64,000 nt of DNA from Sphingomonas corticis (GCF_012035195.1 NZ_JAAVJH010000006.1:1-64000), one strand, 5' to 3'. Counted from the stretch's first letter, positions 15,723 to 24,869 are shown. The notes: a model not told the origin generated them from the sequence alone. Numbers and translations are program-made.

Positions 15723-17404
15723 TCAGTCCGCGCCGATCGTCGCCGGGTCGGGCGCCAGCTCTCCTCGATAGGCCACGATCAGCCCCACCACCGGCGCGCG
15801 GATCTCGACGTCGAAGCGGAACCGGCCGTCCTCCTCCGCCTCGAAGCTCTCGCCGCGCGGCAGCAGGGCGCGGGGCAGGGGAAGGCCGAGGAAGGACCAG
15901 CGGCGCGGCACGAGCAGCAAGCGCCCTGCGTCGACGACCAGCGCGATCGCCACGGCGATCCCGCCGAACCGCTCGACCAGGAGGTGGCGGTCGCGCCCGC
16001 GACCGCTGGACTGGACGGACGAGAAGCGGCGGCCGTCGAAGGTTCGCGTCCAGCGCTCGGTCGCCCCTTCCGGAACCAGGTCCACCGTCACGGCCACGTC
16101 GTCGCCGGGCCGCGGGAAGCGGAACAGCGCGCAGACCGCCCGCGCCAGCAACCCGGTACCGCGCCGCACCCGCGCGCGCCCGCTCCAGCGCCGCGGCACG
16201 CGCACGGCGTGGAGCTCGCGCACGCGCGCGGGAAGGGTGTCGAAGGCCGATCCGAGGATGTTCGGGTAGATCGCGCCCGCTTCTCGGCGTCGTCGTCGCG
16301 ACATCCCGTGTAGATCGCGCGGCCGGCGAACAGTGCGTCGTAGTCGGCCAGGTCGAGCGCGTGCGTGCCGGGGCGGGCGCCCGCGTCGGGCCGCTCTCCC
16401 GCCAGCAGCTTGCGCACGATCGCCTCCACCGCCATCGACGGGATGTACGGGCCGTCGTCGCCTTCGGCCAGCAGGTGCCAGCTACGCGTGACGCGCCGCC
16501 CCGCCACGGTTCCGCGCGCACGCACGATCATGCCGCCGCGATGCTCGCCGAACTTCATCGCGTTGAGCACCAGGTAGAACAGGCGCGAGAACGGCACCAG
16601 CGACGGCAGCCGGAACGCCGCACGCGCCCTCGCCAGCAAGTTGAGCGCGCGGTGCAGGATCTCCGGCACCGGTCCCGCGCCCATCCAGATGTCGGTCATC
16701 ATGGGATAGTCCGGCGGGATCACCTGCAGGTCGGGCACGTCGACCAGTGAGAAGCGCAGATCGCGCAGCGGGACCCGCCCCGGCACGGCGACCGTGAAGC
16801 GCCGGCTCTCCGCCAGGCCGATGCCGTGCGCCGTCGCTCCGCCGCGCCGCAGCGTCACCGGCGCGCCGGCGTAGCCGACGACCGCGCGCATCACGTTCAG
16901 GCCGATGCCCGCGTAAGGGGAGGGCGCGATCCCTCCCTCCACGGCGGTGATCTCCATGTCGCTCGCCATGGCGCGCAGCACGGCGGCCGTCAGCACGGGA
17001 AAGCTGCTGATGCCCGACAGCGCGAAGACGCCGGCGGTCCTCGCCTCCGCGTCGAAGCGCGACACGCCGAACACGAAGTCGGCCGCGTCGGCGAAGTCGA
17101 GATAGTCGATGCCCGCCGCGATACAGGCCGCGATCACGCCGTAGCGCCTCTCGCCGTAATGCTGGAACGGACCGGATGCGTCGACGACCAGGTCCGGTGT
17201 CAGCCGCCGCAGTCCGTCCTCGATGTCGCGCCGGTCGAGGAGGATCGGACGAACGGACGCCTGCCCGCGGAAGCGCGCGCAGAACGCCTGCGCGCGCGTG
17301 AGGTCGCGACCGCAGATCAGCAGTTCCAGCCCGGCCGCGTCGGATAGCAGTTCCGCAAGCCGGCCGCCGAACACGCCATAGCCGCCGAGGATCAGAACCT
17401 TCAT
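15723..17404 (-). pseudogene. Saccharopine dehydrogenase-like / DUF4166 protein, frameshifted
   Basis: Two frames make one family-length product of about 560 aa. The 5' part (17404 down to about 16285) begins M-K-V-L-I-L-G-G-Y-G-V-F-G-G-R, an NAD(P)-binding Rossmann motif, and continues through a saccharopine dehydrogenase/reductase-like body to I-Y-T-G-C-R-D-D-D-A-E-K. The expected continuation G-A-I-Y-P-N-I-L-G-S-A-F-D-T-L-P, the start of a DUF4166 domain that usually follows in the same protein, lies in the -1 frame and runs to 15723. Without a shift the first frame reads on as Arg/Ser-rich nonsense to 16088. A one-base loss near 16275-16290, beside a GAC repeat, explains this. A separate start for the second part at 16304 is possible but would overlap by over 200 bp. 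Confidence 0.75.
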
Positions 17405-17465
17405 CGCGCCCCCCGCCGCGGTGCGGCGATGGACGGGCGGCAGCTCGTGCCGCCCGTTCCCGTCG

Positions 17466-18764
17466 TCAGTGGTGCTCGTACGCCTTGGGCAGCGCGCCCT
17501 CGGTCGGCGTCAGGTAGCGATCGCGCAGGTCCGTCTGGCGCGATCGCATCGGCTGCGCCACGCCGTCGATCCACACCGCCACCGGCTGCGACGACAGCTC
17601 CAGCGGGTCGCCGTCCCACAGCACGACGTCGGCGCGGCGGCCGGCGCGAAGCGAGCCGAAATCCGCGCCCATGCCCATCGCCTCCGCCGGGCCGCTGGTG
17701 ATCGCGGCGAACGCCTGGCCCCAGTCGAGCCCGGTGTGCCCCGGCACCTTCGTGATGGCGACCAGGTTGCCCGCGAACTGGCGCAGCACGTGGTCGCCGC
17801 CCGACGCGCCGATCGACGCGAGCGCCACCTGCACGCCCGCCGCGCGCATCCGCCCGACGTTCGATTCGGTCGCGGCCACCTGCTCGAACGAGGCGGGCAG
17901 GTCGGCCAGCGCGCTGGCGATCACCGGCACGCGCGCGGCGGCGATCTCGCGCGCCACCATCCAGCCCTCCGCCGCGCCGACCAGCACCAGCTTCAGCCGG
18001 GGATAGTCGCGCGGCAGCGACAGCACGGTACGGATGTCGCTCGCCCGCTCGACGTGGACGACCATCGGCATCGTGCCGTCCAGCACCTTCAGCAGCGCCT
18101 CCGCGTCGGCACGCTTCAGCAGCGCGTCCTTGCCGCGACCGTCGAAGCCCGCCGGGTTGCGGCGATAGTCCTGCGCCTGCGCGAAGGCGTCCCGCAGCAT
18201 CGCATAGGCCGCGGGGCGCGTGCCGCCCGCGTTCGATCCGCCGTCCTCGCCCAGCTCGACGAACTGGAAGGCGCGCGGGCGCGTCACCGCCTCCGCGTCG
18301 GCGGCGAGGTCGATGACGGCGCCCTGCCCGGCGAAGATCGACGTCGCGGCCGAGGGCGTGATGATGGCGCGGGTGACGCCCAGCACGCGCTCGTTGGCGA
18401 TCTTGATGCTGTTCGGGTTCACCGCCACGGACACGTCGATGGCGGCGTTGAACGGCGTCTCGCGCGCGCGCACGTCGCTCGATTCGCGCACGCCCTCGCT
18501 GTCGACCAGCGACAGGTCGGTCGGTGCGGAAACCATGCCCGCGGCGATCCATTTTCCGGTGGCGTCCACCACCTGCGCGCCCGCGGGCACCGCCACGCCG
18601 CGCCCGGCGGCGACGATGCGGCCGTTGGCGATGACGACGGTGCCGCCCTCGATCGGCTGCGATCCGTCGCCGATCGCGACGGTGCCGCCGGTGATGGCGA
18701 TGGTCTGGCCCAACGCCGGGGTCGCCAGCATCGTGGCGGCGAGGAGGAGAAGAGCGCGCTTCAC
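17466..18764 (-). CDS. Amidohydrolase-family protein lacking the HxH metal motif
   Basis: A 432-aa exported protein (signal peptide ending A-L-G-Q) with the amidohydrolase fold: N-terminal beta-sandwich (I-T-G-G-T-V-A-I-G-D-G), TIM-barrel and C-terminal G-R-R-A-D-V-V-L-W-D-G-D-P strand. At the place where active members have H-x-H it reads G-M-V-S-A-P-T-D-L, so the first metal-site pair is missing. The GTG start overlaps the stop of the upstream amidohydrolase gene (GTGA). It may be a catalytically impaired partner of that enzyme. Substrate unknown. Confidence 0.85.
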   Translation of the reverse strand: MKRALLLLAATMLATPALGQTIAITGGTVAIGDGSQPIEGGTVVIANGRIVAAGRGVAVPAGAQVVDATGKWIAAGMVSAPTDLSLVDSEGVRESSDVRARETPFNAAIDVSVAVNPNSIKIANERVLGVTRAIITPSAATSIFAGQGAVIDLAADAEAVTRPRAFQFVELGEDGGSNAGGTRPAAYAMLRDAFAQAQDYRRNPAGFDGRGKDALLKRADAEALLKVLDGTMPMVVHVERASDIRTVLSLPRDYPRLKLVLVGAAEGWMVAREIAAARVPVIASALADLPASFEQVAATESNVGRMRAAGVQVALASIGASGGDHVLRQFAGNLVAITKVPGHTGLDWGQAFAAITSGPAEAMGMGADFGSLRAGRRADVVLWDGDPLELSSQPVAVWIDGVAQPMRSRQTDLRDRYLTPTEGALPKAYEHH

Positions 18765-20167
18765 TTGACGTCTCCCGAGCCGGGCTGGCCGAGTTCGAAA
18801 TCGCTGACCGGTCGCCGCTTCGGATCATTCGCGTCGTACAGCAGCGCGCCGTCCACCCACACCTTCTCCGGCCGGGTGTAGACGCTGAACGGATTGCCGT
18901 TCCACAGCACCACGTCCGCCATCTTGCCCGGCTTCAGCGATCCGGTGCGGTCGGCGATGCCCAGCGCGGTCGCGGGGCCGAGCGACAGCCACTTCCACGC
19001 CGCCTCGTCGCTGATCTGCACGCCGGAATGGCGCGCGGAGGACAGGACCTTGGCCACTTCCTGGTTGAGCCGCTGGATGCCGTTGGCGTCGTCCGAATGG
19101 ATCATCCCGCACGCACCCGTCTTCTCGAGGATGGCCAGGTTCTCGCCGATCCCGTCGTAGCTCTCCATCTTGAAGCCGTACCAGTCGGCCCACACCGCGG
19201 CGCAGGTGCCGCGCGCCTTGAGCAGATCGGCGATCTTGTAGGCTTCCACCGCATGGTGGAAGGCGGTGACCTTGTAGCCGAACTCAGCCGCCATATCGAG
19301 GACGATGGCCATCTCGTCGGCGCGGTAGCAATGGTTCTGGATCAGGATCTCGCCCGACAGGACGCCGCGCAGCGTGTCCATCGCGATGTCGCGGTCGGGC
19401 ATGTCGCCGCCGTCCTTCTCGTACTTGTCCCACTTGCGCTTGTAGGCGCTCGCCTTCGCCCACGTCTGCCGGTCGACGGCGACGTTGCCCATGCGCGTCG
19501 ACGGGATGCGGCCCTTGCCGCCGTAGACGCGCTTCGGGTTCTCGCCGCACGCCATCTTCAGGCCATAGGGGGCGCCGGGGAACTTCATGCCCTGCATGGT
19601 GCGCGCGTAGACGTTCTTCAGCACAACGCTCCGCCCGCCCATCAGATTGGCCGAGCCGGGCAGGATCTGCAACGTGGTGACGCCGCCGTTGGCCAGCGCG
19701 CGGCTGAAACCCGGATCCTGCGGCCATACGCTGTGTTCCGCCCACACCTCGGCGGTCACGGGCGCGGTCGCCTCGTTGCCGTCGGAATGCGCCTGCACGC
19801 CCGGGCTGGGATAATCGCCCAGGTGGCTGTGGATGTCGACGACGCCCGGCGTCACGAACTTGCCCTGGCCGTCGATCACCGTCGCGCCGGCGGGCGCGTC
19901 CACGGTCTGGCCGATCGCCACCACCTTGCCATCGGCGAACAGCACCTGCCCGTTCTCGATCCGCCCGCCCTCGCCGTCGAAGACGGTGACGTTGCGCAGC
20001 AGCGTCGGCACGCCGGGATAGGCGCGGTAGGTGGAGGGGTAGGGATCGCGCGAATAGGGCTGCGGCGGCGCCTTGGCGGAGGCCGACTTGGGCCGGTCGG
20101 CCGAGGCGGAACAGGCGGCGAGTGCCAGCGTCACGGCCAGCACGCCGCCCGCGCGACGTATCCTCAT
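18761..20167 (-). CDS. Amidohydrolase, predicted periplasmic lipoprotein
   Basis: A 468-aa amidohydrolase. The N-terminus has a lipobox L-A-A-C with Cys19, so it is probably a lipoprotein. The metal site H-x-H is in V-D-I-H-S-H-L-G (H113, H115); later N-H-C-Y, F-H-H-A and M-I-H-S-D-D supply the remaining His/Asp ligands. The C-terminal D-V-V-L-W-N-G-N-P strand is typical of imidazolonepropionase/dipeptidase-like members. It is the first gene of a two-gene operon with the metal-site-deficient paralogue and is divergent from mucR. Its location suggests scavenging of a cyclic amide or dipeptide in the periplasm; the substrate is not evident. Confidence 0.9.
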   Translation of the reverse strand: MRIRRAGGVLAVTLALAACSASADRPKSASAKAPPQPYSRDPYPSTYRAYPGVPTLLRNVTVFDGEGGRIENGQVLFADGKVVAIGQTVDAPAGATVIDGQGKFVTPGVVDIHSHLGDYPSPGVQAHSDGNEATAPVTAEVWAEHSVWPQDPGFSRALANGGVTTLQILPGSANLMGGRSVVLKNVYARTMQGMKFPGAPYGLKMACGENPKRVYGGKGRIPSTRMGNVAVDRQTWAKASAYKRKWDKYEKDGGDMPDRDIAMDTLRGVLSGEILIQNHCYRADEMAIVLDMAAEFGYKVTAFHHAVEAYKIADLLKARGTCAAVWADWYGFKMESYDGIGENLAILEKTGACGMIHSDDANGIQRLNQEVAKVLSSARHSGVQISDEAAWKWLSLGPATALGIADRTGSLKPGKMADVVLWNGNPFSVYTRPEKVWVDGALLYDANDPKRRPVSDFELGQPGSGDVK

Positions 20168-20495
20168 GATGGAAACCCCTTTTTCTTTCTATGCCGTTCA
20201 TCATGGGCGTGGGGCGTCGTGCCGGTCAAGCGACAGCACGCCCCCATCCTCGTCTTTTCCGCCGACGCGCGTGGTCTGGCCGTCGTGATGCGGGCAAGTT
20301 GTGGCCGAACAACCATGGTCGAATTTTTGCAATGATGTGCCAGCCCGCCGATCGGCGCCAAAATGCTGGTTCGGCTGCTGGACGCGCGATCATTTGCCCT
20401 CTTAATCAGGATCAAAGATCATTTTTCGCCGCCCATGTTGACCGGAAAGCCGCAAGGCGTAGAACACGCGCAAACGACTGCGGGAGTAGAAGACG
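20168..20495. promoter_or_regulatory. Divergent control region between amidohydrolase operon and mucR
   Basis: A 328-bp stretch without a gene, visibly richer in A+T than its surroundings between about 20310 and 20430. A direct repeat GATCATTT occurs at 20388-20395 and 20417-20424 (29 bp apart). A candidate mucR promoter is TTGACC (20438-20443), 16 bp, TAGAAC (20460-20465), which would give a leader of about 25 nt. The repeats lie just upstream of it. MucR/Ros proteins bind A+T-rich sites and often repress their own genes, so autoregulation here is a reasonable inference. Confidence 0.45.
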
Positions 20496-21011
20496 ATGAC
20501 CGATGACGCCGCCGGCAACAATGCGGTGGAGCTTGCGACCGAATTGACGATCGCGTGGCTGTCCAATCCCAACACCCGCGCCGCCAGCGAGGACGTCCCC
20601 GCTTTCCTGCGCACCATGCACGACGCGGTCGCCAATCTGTCCGACAGCGGCGTCGCCACCCCCGCCGATGAACCGCAGAGCGACTACACGCCGGCGGTGT
20701 CGGTGCGTAAGTCGCTGGCGTCGAAGGATCATCTGATCTCACTGATCGACGGCAAGCCGTACAAGACGCTGCGTCGCCATCTCGCCGGCCACGGCCTGAC
20801 CCCGGACGATTATCGCCAGCGCTACGGCCTGAAGCCCGACTATCCGATGGTTGCGGAGAATTACTCGGCTGCCCGCCGCGACATGGCGAAGAAGATCGGC
20901 CTCGGTCGCAAGCCCGGCGCGCGCCGCGGCGAGGCGGCCGAGGGTGAGGGCGCCCCGGCCGAGAAGGCGCCGCGCGGTCGCCGCAAGGCGGCGGCGCCGG
21001 CCGACGCCTGA
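20496..21011 (+). CDS. MucR/Ros-family transcriptional regulator
   Basis: A 171-aa protein. The N-terminal helical part (residues 10-50) and the V-S-V-R-K-S-L motif lead into the Ros-type domain L-I-S-L-I-D-G-K-P-Y-K-T-L-R-R-H-L (80-96) and L-T-P-D-D-Y-R-Q-R-Y-G-L. The usual zinc-binding Cys is Ser82; Asp85, His95 and His99 remain, so zinc binding may be altered or absent. The C-terminal tail is Lys/Arg/Ala-rich, which would strengthen non-specific DNA contact. MucR-type proteins act as global, H-NS-like regulators of surface polysaccharide and cell cycle genes in alphaproteobacteria. Confidence 0.9.
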   Translation: MTDDAAGNNAVELATELTIAWLSNPNTRAASEDVPAFLRTMHDAVANLSDSGVATPADEPQSDYTPAVSVRKSLASKDHLISLIDGKPYKTLRRHLAGHGLTPDDYRQRYGLKPDYPMVAENYSAARRDMAKKIGLGRKPGARRGEAAEGEGAPAEKAPRGRRKAAAPADA

Positions 21012-21026
21012 CGGTAACCGGCCGGC

Positions 21027-21860
21027 GTGGCGCTGACCGCGAACGTCCGCGACACGCTGGCCGAGCGGCTCCGCTCCCTCGTCGGGAGCGGGAGCGTGGA
21101 TCTGGCGCGCCCGCCCGGCGACGACGGGCTGTTCGGCCCGGGGTCGCCGGCGTGGCGCGTCCACGGCGATTTCTCCGCCATGATGATCGGCGGCATTTCG
21201 GCGCTGCTGCTGCAGATGCTGCATCCCCTCGCGCTCGCCGGGGTGTGGGACCACAGCAACTTCCGGCAGGACCGGTTGCGCCGGCTGCGCGGCACGGCGC
21301 GCTTCATCGCCGCCACCACCTTCGGCTCGACCGCCACGGCGGAGGCGTCGATCGCGCAGGTGCGCGCGATCCATGACCGCGTCCACGGCACGCTTCCCGA
21401 CGGCACGCGCTACGACGCCAACGATCCCGCGCTGCTCACGTGGGTCCATGTCGCGGAGGTCGACAGCTTCCTGCGCGCCTATCTGCGCTACCGCGATCCC
21501 GGCATGACGCCCACCGATCAGGACCTGTACCTGCAACACAGCGCGCTGGTGGCCGAACGACTGGGCGCCACCGCCGTGCCGAAGTCGCGCGCCGCCATCG
21601 CCGACTATTACGCCGCGGTGCGCCCGGCGCTGCGCTTCGACCACCGCACTCGCGAGGTCGCCGACGCGCTGCTGGAACGCGGGGACGATGCCGCGGTGGA
21701 CGCCGGCATGCGCGTGGCGGTGGCCGCGGCGGAGGACCTGCTGCCGGGCTGGGCCGCGACGATGCACGGCCGCACGCGCTCTCCGCTCGCCCGTCCCGCG
21801 ATCCGCGCGGGGGCGGGCACGCTCAGCAGCGTCGTCCGCTGGGCGCTGGCGCGGCGGTAG
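21027..21860 (+). CDS. MpaB/DUF2236-family oxygenase-like protein
   Basis: A 277-aa protein starting with GTG 15 bp after mucR. It shows the DUF2236 layout: G-P-G-S-P-A-W-R-V-H-G-D near the start, a Leu-rich helix L-L-L-Q-M-L-H-P-L-A-L-A-G-V, then T-T-F-G-S-T-A-T-A-E and A-L-L-T-W-V-H-V-A-E-V-D-S-F with His and Glu in positions compatible with the heme/metal-binding oxygenase MpaB and latex-clearing protein relatives. No signal peptide. Function in bacteria is mostly unknown. Confidence 0.82.
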   Translation: MALTANVRDTLAERLRSLVGSGSVDLARPPGDDGLFGPGSPAWRVHGDFSAMMIGGISALLLQMLHPLALAGVWDHSNFRQDRLRRLRGTARFIAATTFGSTATAEASIAQVRAIHDRVHGTLPDGTRYDANDPALLTWVHVAEVDSFLRAYLRYRDPGMTPTDQDLYLQHSALVAERLGATAVPKSRAAIADYYAAVRPALRFDHRTREVADALLERGDDAAVDAGMRVAVAAAEDLLPGWAATMHGRTRSPLARPAIRAGAGTLSSVVRWALARR

Positions 21861-21891
21861 CGCGCTCGCGCTTGCCGCCGCGCTGCCGGCC

Positions 21892-22410
21892 TCAGTTCGT
21901 CACCGCCACCGTCACCGCGCGGCGGTTCTGCGCCCAGCTCTCCTCGTCGGAGCCGAGCGCCAGCGGACGCTCCTTGCCGTAGCTGATCGTCGTGATCCGC
22001 GACGCGGCGATGCCCTTCGCGGCGAGATAGTTCTTCGCCGCATTGGCGCGCCGGTCGCCGAGCGCCAGGTTGTACTCGCGCGTGCCGCGCTCGTCCGCGT
22101 GGCCTTCCAGCTGGATGCGCACGTTGGGATAGCGCTGCAGCCACTCGGCCTGGCTGTCGAGGATGGTGCGCGCCGTGGCGTCGACGTCGGCCTGGTCGAG
22201 GCCGAAGTTGACCGTGTCGCTGGTGATCGAGCGCCGGAAGTCTGCGGCCGAGCCCGGCGCCACGCCGTCGGTCGGCGGCGCGCCGGGGGCGGGGGTGGCG
22301 GCGGGCGCCTCGCCCGGCGCCGGCGGCAGCACCTCGGGCCGCTTCTTCGAGCAGGCGGCGGTCGCGGCCAGCGCGGTCGCCAGGAGGAGGGTGGTCGTCA
22401 GTCTAGCCAT
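21892..22410 (-). CDS. pal: Peptidoglycan-associated lipoprotein Pal
   Basis: A 172-aa OmpA-family lipoprotein of the Tol-Pal system. Lipobox A-A-C (Cys20) follows an N-terminal hydrophobic segment, then a Pro/Ala-rich linker, then the peptidoglycan-binding domain with V-N-F-G-L-D-Q-A-D-V-D, L-E-G-H-A-D-E-R-G-T-R-E-Y-N and I-S-Y-G-K-E-R-P. The ATG at 22410 begins the signal sequence; the frame is open 12 codons further upstream without lipoprotein features. It is the last gene of the tol-pal operon, 52 bp after tolB. Confidence 0.95.
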   Translation of the reverse strand: MARLTTTLLLATALAATAACSKKRPEVLPPAPGEAPAATPAPGAPPTDGVAPGSAADFRRSITSDTVNFGLDQADVDATARTILDSQAEWLQRYPNVRIQLEGHADERGTREYNLALGDRRANAAKNYLAAKGIAASRITTISYGKERPLALGSDEESWAQNRRAVTVAVTN

Positions 22411-22462
22411 CGGCGGTCTCCTTGTGTGTCGTGTCGCCCCGTTCATGCCCCCATGAACCGTT

Positions 22463-23878
22463 TCACGGCCGAAGCGGTCCCCAGCCCGGATCGGACCCGT
22501 CCAGCGGCGTCGGCACGCGCCGCTCGTTCACGCCGGTCAGGTCGACGGACCACAGGTCCGCCTTGCCCGCGCTGCCGCGCCCGGCGCGGTAGAACATCAG
22601 CACGCGGCCGTTGGGGCTCCACGACGGGCCCTCGTCCTGCCAGCTGTTCGTCAGCAGCTTCTCGCCCGACCCGCCGGGCGACATGATGCCGATGCGGAAC
22701 GCGCCCGCGATCTTCGTGAAGGCGATCAGGTCGCCGCGCGGGCTCCAGACCGGCGTGGCGTAGCGCCCGCCGCCGAAGCTGATGCGCTGCTGGTTCGATC
22801 CGTCGGCGTTCATCACGTACAGCTGTTGCCCGCCGGAGCGGTCGCTCTCGAACACGATGCGCGATCCGTCGGGCGAGTAGCTGCCGCCGGTGTCGATCCC
22901 GGGCGAATTGGTCAGCCGCTGTGGCGAACCGCCGGCGGCGGGCACGCGATACAGGTCGGTGTTGCCGCCCGTCGCCATGGAGAACAGGATCCAGCGTCCG
23001 TCGGGCGAGAAGCGCGGGGCGAAGGTGGTCGCGACGTTCTGCACCACCAGCCGCTGGCGGCCCGACCCGATGTCGTAGACGTAGATCGACGGCGCCTTGC
23101 CGACGTAGCTCATGTAGACGATCGATTGCTGGTTCGGCGCGAACCGCGGCGTCAGCGCAATGGCCGAGCCGGTGGTCAGGAAGCGGTGGTTGGCGCCGTC
23201 CTGGTCCATGATCGCCAGCCGCTTGATGCGGTTCCCCTTGGGGCCGGTCTCGCTGATATAGGCGACGCGGCTGTCGAAATACGGCCCCTCGCCGGTCAGC
23301 CGCTGATAGACGGTGTCGGCGCATTTGTGCGCGGCGCGGCGCCAGTCCGACGGCGGCACGACGAAGCCCTGCCGCGTCAGCTCGGTCCGCGCCGACACGT
23401 CGTAGAGGTAGCAGCCGACCGTCAGCGAGCCGTCGCCGTTGGCGCGGATATATCCCTGCACCAGCGCCTGCGCGCCCGATCCGCCCCAGTAATCGAACGC
23501 GGGCGCGGTCACTTCCGGCACCACGACGGCGCGCAGCTGCGCCGGGGGCAGGGGAGTGAACAGGCCCGAATTGCGCAGGTCGTTGGCGATGATCTCCGAC
23601 AATTGCCGGCCGAGCGTATCGGTGCTGCCCGCGGGGGTGGAGGCGACCGCGGGGGTGGGCATCGCCGGGATCGCGATCGGCATCGGCGCGGAGATGCCGC
23701 CGGTCACGTCCACCTCCAGCGGCCCGCCGCCCTGTGGCGCGGACGTCGGCGCGGACGTCGGTGCGGTCAGCGGGGGCGGCGTGACCTGCGCGTTCGCCGG
23801 CAAGGCGGGCGTCACGGTGGCGAAGGCGAGTGCCAGCAGGGAAACGGCACCGGTCCGTAGGGGATGGAGGATGGTCAT
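22463..23878 (-). CDS. tolB: Tol-Pal system beta-propeller protein TolB
   Basis: A 471-aa periplasmic protein with signal peptide ending P-A-N-A-Q, a Pro/Thr-rich linker, the TolB N-terminal domain (about 75-200) and a six-bladed WD40-like propeller with repeats such as F-S-P-D-G-R-W-I-L-F, Y-S-P-D-G-S-R-I-V-F and W-S-P-N-G-R-V-L-M-F. It links Pal, TolA and OmpA-like proteins during envelope constriction. Its ATG shares one base with the tolA stop codon (TGATG). Confidence 0.96.
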   Translation of the reverse strand: MTILHPLRTGAVSLLALAFATVTPALPANAQVTPPPLTAPTSAPTSAPQGGGPLEVDVTGGISAPMPIAIPAMPTPAVASTPAGSTDTLGRQLSEIIANDLRNSGLFTPLPPAQLRAVVVPEVTAPAFDYWGGSGAQALVQGYIRANGDGSLTVGCYLYDVSARTELTRQGFVVPPSDWRRAAHKCADTVYQRLTGEGPYFDSRVAYISETGPKGNRIKRLAIMDQDGANHRFLTTGSAIALTPRFAPNQQSIVYMSYVGKAPSIYVYDIGSGRQRLVVQNVATTFAPRFSPDGRWILFSMATGGNTDLYRVPAAGGSPQRLTNSPGIDTGGSYSPDGSRIVFESDRSGGQQLYVMNADGSNQQRISFGGGRYATPVWSPRGDLIAFTKIAGAFRIGIMSPGGSGEKLLTNSWQDEGPSWSPNGRVLMFYRAGRGSAGKADLWSVDLTGVNERRVPTPLDGSDPGWGPLRP

Positions 23879-24867
23879 CACCGCAGCTTCCAGTTGAAGT
23901 TGATGTTGCTCCACCCGCCGTTCGCGGTGGAATAATATTCGGCCGGCAGCTTCAGCGGCGAGCAGCCCTTGAACGCCGCGATGCCCAGGTCGACGACACG
24001 GCGGGCATAGCGCTGGTTCTCGTCGTTGAGCCCCGACTGGCTCACCATCGTCGGCGTGGCCGCCAGCGTGCCGTCGCGGTTGAGGCGGAGGTTCAGCTTC
24101 GTCACGATCTGGTTCGCGCCCGGACCGGGATCGACCTGGCGGTCCGCGCACGGCTGGATCTGGCGTGCGATCGCCTGGACGATGCTGGCCATCGCCCGGC
24201 CGTCGATGCGCGCGGCGGGGGGCGCGTCGCTCTCCGGCGCCTTGCTCTTCTCCGCGGTCAGCCCCTTCAGGAAATCGTCGCCCAGCCGGCCGCCGCGCGG
24301 CTTGGGCGCGGGCGCCGCCGGCGTCTTGCCCGCGCCACGCTGCGCCGCCTGCGCCTTTGGCGAGGATTTGGACGGGGCGGCGGTCTGCGTCGGCTTGGAC
24401 GGACGCGCGGGCGCCTTCTCCGCCGCGGGCGTGGGGCGCTTGGGCTGCGGCTTGGGCTGCGGCGCGGGCTTGGGTGCCGGCGCCGGCTTGGGTGCGGGCT
24501 TGGGTGGAGCGGGCTTCGGCGGGGCGGGTTTGGGCGGGGCGGGTTTGGGCGGCGCGGGCGTCGGCGGCTGCGGCGCGGTTCTGGGCGCGGGCGCCGGCTG
24601 CGGCTCGGGCTGTGGGGCTGGCTCGGGCGCGGGTGGGGGCGAATCCACCGGCTCGCCCGTCTCCGGCGCCTGCGAGGTGGAGGGCGCCTCGGTCGCGGCG
24701 GTCGCGGCGGCCTCCAGCGCGACGTCCTGCACCAGGCTCACCTCGACCGGGCTCGGCTTCAGCCGGTCCGGGTTGGGCGTGTCGAGGAAGCCGAGCGACA
24801 TGGCGCCGAGCAGCAGCAGGTGTCCTGCCGCCGCGACGCCCAGCCCGACCTTCTCCGCGCGCTCCAT
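23878..24867 (-). CDS. tolA: Cell envelope protein TolA, proline-rich form
   Basis: A 329-aa inner-membrane-anchored protein: N-terminal transmembrane helix (about 8-27), long linker, and C-terminal TolA/TonB-like domain (from about 225) with paired Cys (I-Q-P-C-A-D and F-K-G-C-S-P) and the final N-I-N-F-N-W-K-L. The linker is dominated by Pro/Lys/Ala with four tandem P-P-K-P-A units (about 105-125) instead of the long Ala/Glu/Lys helix of enteric TolA, so it looks like a TonB-type extended spacer. Position between tolR and tolB fixes the identity. Confidence 0.9.
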   Translation of the reverse strand: MERAEKVGLGVAAAGHLLLLGAMSLGFLDTPNPDRLKPSPVEVSLVQDVALEAAATAATEAPSTSQAPETGEPVDSPPPAPEPAPQPEPQPAPAPRTAPQPPTPAPPKPAPPKPAPPKPAPPKPAPKPAPAPKPAPQPKPQPKRPTPAAEKAPARPSKPTQTAAPSKSSPKAQAAQRGAGKTPAAPAPKPRGGRLGDDFLKGLTAEKSKAPESDAPPAARIDGRAMASIVQAIARQIQPCADRQVDPGPGANQIVTKLNLRLNRDGTLAATPTMVSQSGLNDENQRYARRVVDLGIAAFKGCSPLKLPAEYYSTANGGWSNINFNWKLR

Positions 24868-24869
24868 CG

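Noticed and set aside
15723-17404. Programmed -1 frameshift in the reductase/DUF4166 gene
   Set aside because: No slippery heptamer or downstream stem is visible at the junction; an indel is simpler.
24490-24560. Tandem direct repeats that could suggest a CRISPR-like array
   Set aside because: They are back-to-back P-P-K-P-A codons within TolA, with no spacers.
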